In this document: positions 11,301 to 23,300 of the stretch, piece after piece | Position numbering within the stretch: the first letter of the stretch is position 1 | How the letters are laid out: each line of letters begins with the position of its first letter | Assembly (NCBI GenBank): GCA_004194705.1 | Contig: SADC01000555.1 | Location: 1 to 64,000, forward strand | Reading direction: 5' to 3' | DNA length: 64,000 nucleotides | Source: Ditylenchus dipsaci | Taxonomy: Eukaryota > Nematoda > Chromadorea > Rhabditida > Anguinidae | The notes under the pieces: generated by a model | The model's input: the letters and a program-made list of their open reading frames with translations, nothing else | What the model was told of the DNA's origin: nothing | The model's database searches: none | Program-made: the position numbers and the translations under genes

Positions 11301-14300
11301 TTTGTTGTGCACAGCGGCCATCAAGGTAGGCAGCCATCTGGACTCTCTAGAATCCATTACAAGAAATATCACATCATTTGCTTGAATTAGTTGGTCCAAT
11401 TGCTGGCAACTTTTTTCTACCTCTGACTTTTCTAAAACTTTCTTTTTTATATCAAACTTGTTGGTGTTGTTGACAACTTCAAATACTTTTACATAAAAAA
11501 AGATTTTTTTGTGGTAGTCAAGTGAAAAATATTGGAGCACTGGAACCTTTGAAAAAACAATACACCACCGCCCCCCCCTCCCAGTCAAAACAGCTTGGGG
11601 ACCAAGACAATTTTTGGCTCTATATGCGTTGACGGTGCCCCCGAAAAAAATATGCATTGGTCCGCCCTGTTGTTTTTTTGCAAATTTTTCTTTCTTCAAA
11701 TAGCTTCAATTTAGCCAAAATATTATATACCTTTATCAGAGTAAGGATGTCCAGGCATAGGAATTTTCATATCAATTCCATTTGCGTCCACCAACGGATA
11801 AATTTTCTTGAGTGAATTGGCAGCTGCTTCAGCTTTGCTGTACAAACCCGAATTGTGACAGCAGTCTTCAAAAGTGAACAGCGATTGCCTGCAAGACAAT
11901 ATTTTTTGTTTGTTTGTTGTTTCAAATTCTACAGGATGGGGCGAAAAAACGCGGATACTTTAAAATTTTTTGTGAAGGTCTCCCGCGCACCGCCTGATTT
12001 TTGAAAAGTCCGAATATTCTCGCTAATATTCGGAATGTTCGCGAATATTCGCGAACATTGAAATTTCAGAGAGTAGCGTTTTAGCCTTTAGAGCCTTTAG
12101 GAAAATAATTGCAGTATTTTTATAGCCAAAATTAGTTAAAATTAAGGCACAAAATGCATAGGCACTATTTGAAATGGGCACAAACTGAAGGGCACAATTT
12201 GAAATGGGCACAAACTGAAGGGGCACAAATTGCATTGGCACAATTTGAAAAGGATAATATTTCTTTTTGTCCGTAGAATACTCGTTTTTGTCCGTAGAAT
12301 ATTTTTTTTGTCCGTAGATTTTGAATGTCCGTAGAATACTCGTTTTTGTCCGTAGAATACTCGTTTTTGTCCGTAGATTACTCGTTTTTGTCCGTAGATT
12401 TTGAATGTCCGTAGAATACTCATTTTTGTCCGTAGATTACTCGTTTTTGTCCGTAGATTTTGAATCTCCATAGAATATTCGTTTTTCAGCTATGTCTCTG
12501 CAAGAAGTGTCTGGTCGGAGAAAGAATAAGCCTGCTCTCGTCTACGAACAAGTGATCAAATTCAGTGGTGACGAAGCTGAGAGCCATCTACTGCAGTGGA
12601 AGAAGAATGTGAACACCGTGTGGTCATTAAACCAGTGGCAGTTGTAAGGTTTTGTTGTCATTCTTAGTTTTTTCAAGATTTTAGCAAGAAGAGAGCTTTT
12701 TGCAACAAGCATGTAGTTGAGAATTGGAATTGCGCTGCCTCCAGAAAGAAAGGGTGTGTCTGCCAAGCAAGGAGCCATTCAATTTCCGAGGCATGCTGTG
12801 GCTGATATATTGGGAAAGAAAAGAAAGAGAGGAAGACCTTCTCAAGGATAAATTTTCAATTGTAGGCTTGTTATTGTTGAACGTTGTTAAAATGTGGATT
12901 TTGTTTAACGAAAATAAATTGTGTAGTTGATATGGAAACGTGGATTGAAGAAATACTACAGGGAGATATATTATCCGATATCAACTCTAAATGTAGCAGA
13001 CGGCTCTACGCATATTCTTCTACCGCCAATTCTTCTACCGGACAATTGGTCAGAAACCTTTCGGTATGCCCCATCGCCCGCCGTGATTATTCATACTTTT
13101 CACTGCACATACAATTGACAATGTGCAAAACATTAAAAATCATACAGATCTAACAATTAAAAAGTCATTATTGTATAGACGCTTGAAATCTATGACCAAA
13201 AACAGAATGGGCATGAACAAGTATTCCATGGACAAAAAATTACTATTCTTCGGAAATTCAAAATCTATGGGGAAAAACGAGTATTCTATGGACAAAAATA
13301 ATTACTACCCTTTGGCCACTCCTGACTCCAAAGTGGGTCCTAAGCCATCTGGCCAAATTTTAAAATGACCAAATTTTATTAAAAATGGTTGATTTCGTGT
13401 CGAGAATCAACTCTACGGACAAAAACGAGAAATCTACGGACAAAAACGAGAAATCTACGGACAAAAACGAGTAATCTACGGACAAAAACGAGTATTCTAC
13501 GGACATTCAAAATCTACGGACAAAAAAAAATATTCTACGGACAAAAACGAGTATTCTACGGACAAAAAGAAATACCACCCATTTGAAAAGGGCACAAACT
13601 GCAGGGGCACAAAGTAAAAAGGCACAATTTGATTTGGCGCAATCTAAAATGGCACATCTCTCTCCTTCCCGAATTTTTGCAAATCGCTCTATGAAAAAAG
13701 TTATGATCTTTTTAAAAGCGGCGAATTCCTTGAAATACCCTGTATTTCAAAGTTAAGTTAGTTGCCTTTTATTTCTAAGAACTTTGTGTCCTTTGGAACT
13801 TTTTGTGTATATGAATTTTTATTAGTCTTCAGCAACCTTCATCCATCCATGTAATTGCTCCTAGTTTAAATCAGCTTTTTTAGAAAGTTTCAAAAGGCGA
13901 AAAAATGGCCGGAAAAGACGAATTGATCTATCGCGCTAAGTTGGCCGAGCAAGCCGAGAGATACGACGACATGTAATTTATAATATCACATTACCAACTG
14001 TCTGTACGGTGTGTTTTAGGATGCAGCTGATGAAGCAAATGGCAGAACTGGGTGTGGAAATCACGGCTGAGGAGCGCAACTTCTATTCATTCGCCTACAA
14101 AAACGCCATTGGGATCCGTCGAGCTAGCTGGCGTTCCATTTCCGAGCAGGAAAAGAAGGCTGAAGATTCCGAAAAAACGCTGAAGCTGGTTGCCAAAGAC
14201 TATCGCGAGAAGATCGAGAAGGAAGTGCGGGACATTTGCAATGAAGCTTTGGTAGGCTTACACCTTATCGTGTATTCCTTGTTTAATCATAGCCTATTTC

Positions 14301-17300
14301 GATCTTTAGGCGACTCTCGAGAAGCATCTCATTCCAAAAGCCGTGGATTCTGAAAGCAACTTGTTCTTCATGAAGATGACTGCCGACTACTTCCGCTACT
14401 TGGCTGAAGTATCGGTTGGGGATGAGCGCAAAGGTTATTCTTTCATTCATTGCTGTCTCAATTATAGAATTTATTTTCTTTTGGTTTAGGAATAATCGAG
14501 AAGTCCCAGGTTGCTTATGCCAAAGCTTTCGACGTTGCAAAGAAGCTTCCACCGTGCAATCCGATCCGAATTGGCCTGGCTCTCAACTTCTCGGTGTTCT
14601 ACTACGAAATCTTGAATTCGCATGGTGAAGCCTGTCAGTTGGCGCAGCAGGTAACTTTTCCTTTGGGGTCAAATAAAGTTGTATGAGGTTTAATACAGGC
14701 CTTCGACGCTGCTAGTGCTGAGCTCAACAGTCTGCCAGAAGAATCGCAAAGAGAAAGCTGGATGATATTGCAGTTGCTCCGTGACAATCTGACTCTCTGG
14801 AGAGCGCATGAGGGAAGCGATGGTGCCAAGGAGGAAAGCAGCGATAGCGATGATGACAGCACCACCGACAAGAATGCCCAGATCATATGCCAGTCTCCTA
14901 GTAGACCATTTTGACTTGAATCGTTGATTGTGATTGTAAGTGTTTACGGAAATAAAGACGTCGTAATTCTGTCGCATGATTCGTCTTAACTGTTTAGCTC
15001 TATTTCATTTCCGTTCACGCCGAGCCTTCTGGTGTTACTTGTTACGTTTCCCTTGTATAAAATTTCCAGTTTCGTAGTTTTATTTTGTGCCCAATTCTTC
15101 GTGTTTCATTTGAATATATTCATATCAAAGTTGCTCTCCGTAGTGTTTATGCTTGAAAATTGCTATAGGTTGGAAGATCCAAGAATTTCTATTTCTCCTG
15201 CTTTGTTTTTTTCTACTTGTGTTCTACAGTCCAGAATCCCCTTTTATTTGACTTAAATCATAAAATTCTTTTTAATTTTTAACCATGATATTTTCTTGAA
15301 TACATGCAAGCGACATGTAATCAGAAAGCCCAGACAAAAGGCTTTCTTATGAGCATAAGAGGAAATACTCAGCTAAATAGTTTCATGTCAATCAAGCCTG
15401 AAAAAACTGTCCTTGCGTCATTCATTGGGTATGCTCTAAGGTTATCGCCACGCGCACCTGCACAGGAAGATTGACACCGAGTGGTCTTGAAGTTGAGCGT
15501 ACACGATTCGTGTGAGAATTTTTGAACTCTTGTCAAGAGTATTATAAACAAATCTGCGGGTACGCGACGTTTCGTCGAAAAACCGTTTCATTAAAAAACC
15601 AAACTTTTAAAATTTTTTGACACCATGTAAGTCAAGCTCTTACAACTTCATGAACATGAATCAACGGTGTTTGTTATGGAGTCGAATTTACATTTTGCAA
15701 AAAGGAAAAATGTTTGAGTAAGTCCTAACATAAGCTAACTTACAATGCACTCGATCAAAAGAAAAAAGTGACGACACTAATGTCATTTACAGATTTCAAT
15801 TTTTCTAAAAATTTGCTCCATACAAAGACTTTTTTCTCCAGCTTTTTGAAATCTCAGAGAATCAGTCAATAGCTTGTTAGAAAGCCAAGATTCAGGGCTA
15901 CATGCTGGTGTAAAAATATTGAAAAAGTGGCAACAAAAAATTTGACAAAAAATGGCAATATATAGATTTGAGGGCGTAAACCAGTATTTTAAGGGCGTAA
16001 ATCAGTTTTTTGAGGGCGTAAATCAATTTTAGCCTTATTTAGGCCCCTGCCCCCTCCCCCTAATTCAAAATCGTGTTTTTGGCATTGTGTTTTAGACTCA
16101 CTTTTTTAAAACTGTCTTAGGCAAGTTACCATGCATTTGGTAGCTCATCTCATTGGCTAAAAGATGAGTGGTAAGTTGCATGAAGAAGTCTTCAAAAAAT
16201 GGGTCAAAACCGCAATGGCACAAACACGATTTTGAACGAGGGGGGGGGGTCTTAAATTAGAGGTTTTACGGTATTCGTATGTTGTAGAGCATAGTTGATT
16301 TTCTTATGAGTCTATTGAAGTCGGTGAAAAATGATGACTGGGATCTGACATAGAAACAAAAAGATGTTTTTAAAATTGACCTGTGACCCTTGAGGCTAGG
16401 GGAGATTTGGCAAGCCGATATTTGTTGCTAAAAAAAGTAGCTGAGCAGATTGTGAGCATGGTTTAGCATCTGAAACGCTGGAAAGAATGCTTTCGTGAGT
16501 TTTCGAACTAGGAATTGTGGGGTACTCATGCCATGAATAGCTCAGTCAAGCTTGCCAAATCTCGTTTTTGCCAAATCTCCCCTAGCCACCCGTGACCAGT
16601 GTTTTCGAAAATCACACCTCACACTTTGTGTCACAGTAACTTCACCTACCCTTTCTCATAAGTTTGTTTTCGTATTTTGGATATTTTGTAGCCATTTGTA
16701 GCTGAGATATTTCTCTATCGATTCAGTGGTCAAACAGCCCAGTTTTGAATAATTTTTGACAAAATCACACCAATTGTGACTTTAAAATCACACTTTTGTG
16801 ACAAAGTGTGATTTTTAGTGTGATTTTGGTGTGGAATTGTCGCATTTGAATTCCACCGAAATATTTGACCTGTGAATCGATAGAGAATTATCTCAGCTAC
16901 AAAACGGTACAAAATATCCGAAATACGAAAACAAAATTTGTGAGAAAAGGATAAATGAAGTTAGTGTGACCCAAGTGTGATAGTGTGATTTTTGAAAACA
17001 CTGCCCGTGACCCGCGAGAGTCTGGGTCAGCTAAATGGACTGTTTAAACTGCCCAGCTAAATGGTTATTTGGTCCATTTTTTTAAAATAGGAAGATCTCA
17101 TGCAAATAAGATTTGCGTCATCCAAAACTATTCGTATAATTTTAGAATTTTTTTATAGAACTACCGTATTTTCTCTATTAATCCCCCACTCTCTAATAAT
17201 CCCCAGGCTCTAGGTAAATTCGCCTACAGTAAATTCGCCTACGGTAAATTCGCCTACAGTAAATTCGCCTACGGTAAATTCGCCTACAGGTAAATTCGCC

Positions 17301-20300
17301 TACAACTCGAATTTGATTTTTTCATTTCGATATTCCTAATATTGTCATACTATTATGCACAGAAACGTGTTACCAAGACGGTTTCTGAAGACTAAAGCAT
17401 CGGTTTGTCAACCCAAAGCCTCCTCTCGAGTCATAAATAAAGCCATATATTTAGGCATTCTACCCCGTTTTGGTCACTGGAGCTAGGCAAAAGAGTCTCT
17501 ATATGCATTTTATGATGAGGAGTATTTCTCGGGTAAGTGAGGTAAGTGCTAAGGTAAGTGAGTGTGCGCATCTCTAACTCTCAAGCTCTCTGCGCCCCTT
17601 CGGGGGCGCAGGGGGCTTGGAGTTGAGATGCGCACACCCACATACCTTAGACACAAATCACTCGAAAGTGACTCTGGATGCATAAAAACAGTATGCATAC
17701 CAGAGTTTCTTCATGCGTTAGGACCCAGCTAACAAAACTATGTTCAAATCCTGTCTTTTTTTGTGTTTTGAGGATATCTGTGTCCCTTTTTCGGTTAAAT
17801 TGAGCTTATTTAAGAGTTGTAGCCGAATTTACCTGTAGGCGAATTTACCGTAGGCGAATTTACTGTAGGCGAATTTACCGTCGCCCAATCCCCTACCATA
17901 TGAACTCTATATCTAAGCCTAGAGCAGACATTTTGCAAATCTGCTTTTTGCGTTTTCTTGATTATCACGAGCACTCCTAATTCCACTTTTCAGATTCTGG
18001 TTGAGTACACAAAATATGGAAATCGACCTCAAACTTTTCTAATTTTTTAGGGTTGAAAAATAATCCCCCATGGGAGTTTAATAGAGAAAATACGGTAAAA
18101 ATTTCAAAAGCCTGCAAGCCGTCTTAAAAATTTAAAAAAATATATGAAAAAGCTAATTTTGCGCAAAGCCTTGCAAACATTTCGTAAAAACCTCACATAA
18201 AGCTTGCCTTATAGGGTTGTTGTAGGAAACAGTGGCGTGATCCACAAATGTGAATTGTCGGACGCCCCAGCCTAGAAGACATCTAAATATAGCCAGTTGA
18301 ATAAATGAGATGGACGGAGATATTGCAAAAACACCTACCTTCCCAAATTGCAGCCTAAGGTGCCTGAGCCAATTATTAGGGCTTTGAGTTGCGTGAATTT
18401 TTCCAACTGAATAGTGGGAGCCTGTCTCCACCGAATAAGTTTTAGATTTAGATCCACACTTTCTTCCATTATTCTAAAATATGTGATACAGTTAAGTTAA
18501 CGACTAATTGTCATTTAAATTGTTAACCTGTTTTTTGCGTGCCTATACCTGACCAAATATAGAACTGACCAATAAACTATTTGGTAAAGAATACAACTTA
18601 CCAAAGAAGGATTTGACCAAATAACATACCGTATTTTCTCTATTAATTACCCCGGGGTAATTATTTTTCAACCCTGAAAAATCGAAAAAAAAATTATTTT
18701 GATTTTGAGATTTTCGGGTGATCAACCAAAATCTAAAAAATGGAATCAACTAAGTTTATGGTGATTAAGAAAACGCAAAAAACAGATTCGCAAAATAATT
18801 TTTTTTGAGCTGAGATACAGGGTGCCTATGGGGAGGTAATTATTAGAGAAAATCCGGTACTCGAACAATTAATTATTTGGTTTTCAAAATGTTTGGCAAA
18901 CCGTATATTTAGTCTCTTACTTGTTTCATAAAAGAACATTTAGTCAATTTACTCTTTTGGTTCAGAGTGAACCTGTTGATGGGCCGTCCTAAAAATTATG
19001 ATTTGCGATGAAAACAGGCGTCGGCCAAATGTTCTTTTTCACAAATATACAATTAACCAAACATTTTGAATAGTGTTGAGTGCAGTGCAGTATACTGCAC
19101 TGCAATACTGCACTGCACTGCACAAAATTGAGCAAAATTACTGCACTGCGATACTGCAGTGCATCAGCTAAAAATACTGCAACACTGCACTGCGCCGCGC
19201 CAAAATACTGCAGTTTCACACTGCAGAGCTTTTTTATTACACCTTGAAAAATTCTCAGATGAGTGCCATTTGGAAGCTCGGATTGTTTACCAAAGTAGTC
19301 GGGTCTAACGTGGAATACTCGTGCGAGGAATGCGGAAGCGTCATAAAGATCAGCAACAGAAGCCCTACTAATCTCCTACATCACGCCAAAACGCATCCAG
19401 ATTGGGCGAAAAAGCTAGCTGAGTTGGACGCTAAGAAAGCATCGAACGTTAATTCGATGGATAAGTTCGTGAAAGTCACACCAAAAGGTAGAGTGTTTCA
19501 CGCTTTGATAACTGGTTTGATAGACAAAACTTGTAGGAGAGCTCTTTTCGACAGACAGAAAAGTCATGCACTTCATCGCTTGTACTTGTCAGCCTTTTTC
19601 AGTCGTGGAACATCCCACATTTACTTCTCTACTCTCATCGGATCCTAGTGGTTTGAAAGGTTTTACTTTCTGATTCCATCGCTTTTCCTTAAACCTGGCA
19701 GAAATTCTTTCAGATAGACAACATTATAGTGATCGCGTGATGCCGAGAGTTTATGATGGTGCTAAAAATGCAGTCAAAGAGAAGCTCAGCAAATGCGGAA
19801 CTCTTTCGTTTACATCGGACATTTGGACGAATCAGTCATCTTGGTTTATTAGGTAAAACTATGAGCACGTTATTTCCGGTATTATTTGATGTGTTTAGCC
19901 TGACAGCTCATGGGATCAATGAATATTGGCAGAGAGAACAGTTCGTCCTATGCGTTCGAGAGTTTGGAGGAAGTCACACTGGTGAGCGAATCAATGAAAT
20001 CGTTTCACAGATGCTTAACGATTGGTCTATCGAAAAAAAGCGTTGTCATGTCTTCGTTCGGGACTCTGCAGCCAACATGAAAAAGGTGGATAATTTTGTG
20101 ATTATAGTTTTGACTTTAGACTAATTGTATTGCAACAAATTTGTAGGCTTTTGAAGTCGGTGGATACAAACATGCTGATTGCGCCGCGCACAAAATCAAT
20201 CGAATTGTCAAGAATGGGATCTTCGGAAGCGAGCAAATTGCCACACTTCTCAAAAGAGCCAGAGCCATCGTCACGCATTTCAGCCACTCGCCTGAAGCTT

Positions 20301-23300
20301 ATGAAAGATTACGTGTAGAGCAGCAAAAAGAAAGTCTTTCAACAAACCGCTTGATACAGGTATTTGAAATCAACTCTGTTCATGATGTCAATGTAGATTT
20401 CAGGATATAGACACTAGATGGAACAGCACGCTTCTTATGTGCCGTCAATTATGTGAACAACGCCGAGCAGTGGAAAACTTCTGCTTCCGTTACAAGCGAG
20501 AGTTGGGTCTCGATGAAAACGAATGGCTTCTTCTTGAAGATTTGGTAAAGCTACTTGCTCCCTTTGAATATGCAATGAAACAAGTGTGCCTCAGTTCGTC
20601 TGCTCTTTCTGATCAATGGGCTGTTGGTAAGACCTTAATGAACAAAATCCGCGGAATCGACAAGTTTTTGGAAGCTCAGCAGCGAATGGAAAAGGCGATT
20701 GATGAGAAGTTTCTTCGACTGGAATACAACAGGTTCTTAGTTAAGAGATAAGCAATTCTACCAAATTTCTTTTAGGATATATGGCTTAGCTACATTTCTC
20801 GATGCGCGATTCAAGGATCGGTTAAGTGAGGACAGAACTCGCTTTCGACAGCAAGTGACGAGTTGGATAGAGCAAGAAGCAGAGGATCTCATTGTGGACA
20901 CTGGTGAACATTTATTGCACTTTTTCATTAGGAAATGTCTGGATTTAGACAGCGTGGAGCCACCAGAAAAGATGTCGCGTCCCTCTTTCTTCGATTCGCT
21001 GGGTATCTACGATGCAAGCGTCACCAAGAGACCACCGACTCAATTACAATTGGAGATCAACGCTTATGTCCTGGAAGAATGTCAACAGCCTGATGTCGAT
21101 TGTATGGAATATTGGAAGGTTGGGCATAGATTAATTTAACAATTATTTGTATCTTTTTCTTTCGTAGAACAACTGCAAAATCTTTCCGTCTTTGGCATCG
21201 GTGGCTCGCCGTTTTTTGTCTTCTCCGTCTACCAGTGTTGCCAGTGAACAGCTTTTCTCGGTCGCTCGGAACGTCTTTCACTACAGAAGATTTAAACTGG
21301 CACCGAAGAATGCAGAGATGCTTGTTTTTCTCAACAAAGTTCTGCCGCTGCTCCATTATCAGTACTAGCCTTATCTCATAGTTTGTTGTTATTATTGTTG
21401 TTATTTTTGTCGTTTTTGTTGTTGGGAAGCAATAAAATCTTTAATTTACTATATTTTTTATTTAAACCGAGGCTTGCATCACTACTGGGGTCTGCGCGTT
21501 CGTGGATAGCACACCAAGACTACTGGTCGCAAGGGTCGCGCTGTTGGAGTCTCCAAGAAGAAGAGTGGTTATAAAATGTAAATCCACAAATAGATGACAG
21601 ATCGTAATCATGACCTAAGCACAAAGAAAAAAACAATAGGGGATCGAGACGAGCTCGCGTAAAGAACGATCATTATGCCTTATTCTATGCCACCTTATCC
21701 AAATCATATGAAAAATCTAGTCGTAAATGAGTGTTTTATTCCTGTGTGCCACAATGCAGCCAGAACCACCAGCATTGGTCCAAAATTACGTAGACAACCA
21801 CCCCTCCCCTCCCCCTTTAACCAGCAAGGTGGAGTCCAAATCACCAGAATGAGGCCCAAACCACCACGAAAATACCCCAACTAACAGGATGCGGCCCAAA
21901 CCACGTGGATACATAAAACAATGAGACAGCAACCACTGCGTCGCTGTCCGCGACACCAGAGTACTAGCCTTAGCTATAAGTAATTGACTGTTTCTGTCTA
22001 CTTAAATGTCGAAAAAATGGTATTGGAAAGCATTTGAGTGTTGTCTTTCGTACGAGAAAGAGAACTCTATAGACACTAGTGAGGGCCTATAAGAGTAAAC
22101 TGAGTAGCTGGATGGCATGATAAGGACTAAATCACTAAATAAGATGCTAAAATGTACTAGAAAGTGAATTTTCTGAGAGCATCAAAAAAGCATTAAATAA
22201 CATCAAAATAGCATCAAAATTTTTGATGCTCATTTCAAAAACAAAACGCCAAGCCATTTTGATGCTGAGCATCAAATTTGATGCTTTTGCGAGCTATATT
22301 TAAAATTAGCTGTTACTGCACATTGAAACATCCGCATTGTCAAATACTGCAGTATACTGCATCACGTTAAAACACTGCACTGCGACACTGCATATACGAT
22401 TTTTTGACACTGCAATACTGCACTGCACCTAGGGTCATTGAAAAATACTGCACTGCAACACTGCAAAACCGTATTTCCTCAACACTAATTTTGAAATCAA
22501 AATAAGTAATTGTTCAATTATGTTATTTGGTCAAATCTTTATTTCGTCAGTTGTCTTTATTACCACATACCGTACTTACTCTAATAGTAGCCCCCCCCCT
22601 CGTTCAAAATCGTGTATGTGGCACTGCGTTTTTGACCCACTTTTTGAAGACTTCTTCATGCAAGTTACCCCTCCTTTTGTAGCCAATGAGATGAGCTACA
22701 AAATGAGGCATAATTTGCCTGAGAAAACTTTTCAATAAGTTGGTCAAAAACACAATGCCAAAAACAGGATTTTGAATTAGGGGGGGGGCCTTAAATAAGA
22801 GTAAATACGGTAGTTTATTGGCCAGTTCTATATTTGGTCAGTTATAGCGCGTTTTTTTTTAAAAATTACAAATTTTTTCTACATTTAAAGGGGCATTCAG
22901 TGTGTTTGAAATTGTCCCCGCTAATCAAAAATTTTCGCCTAATCATTGAACTTCTGTACGGATTCTTCAACAGGTTTCTAACAAAACAAGGTCTAGAATT
23001 CAATTTTAGGTATGGTTTTGTTAGAAACCAAGTTGAAAAACCCGTACAGAAGTTCAATAATCAGGAATTTTTTTGAATTGTTGTGGACAAGTTTTGAAAG
23101 GTGCACCCCCCCCCCCCCATTTAAATAGACAGCAAATTGTGGTTGTATTCCGCAATGAGGGGGGAGGGTGGGATTTTTCCTTGGTCGTCCTGTTGTTTTT
23201 AGGACTTTTTAGGCTTTAGGCTTAGGCAAGGATAGGCCAGCGTATGTCAGGACGAACTCAAATATATTTAGGCTTATGATTAAGTCCATCCTTACATATG

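Larger units (their letters stand above)
19071..22487 (+). mobile_element. Full-length hAT transposon with tandem-repeat inverted ends
   Basis: The element starts TAGTGTTGAG and ends CTCAACACTA and is flanked by a perfect 8-bp duplication, ATTTTGAA (19063-19070 and 22488-22495), the hAT signature. Just inside both ends lie inverted arrays of a short unit around ACTGCACTGCA (19080-19215 and about 22330-22465). It carries a spliced ZBED-type transposase, a ribosomal protein S18 fragment, and a G/T-rich array at 21765-21905. It is inserted in intron 6 of ATG7, opposite strand. The near-intact transposase and perfect duplication suggest recent arrival. Confidence 0.95.

Noticed and set aside
17210..17310. 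Direct repeats with regular spacing, CRISPR-like at first glance
   Set aside because: The units are contiguous without spacers, are mirrored at the other end of an element, and the host is an animal.
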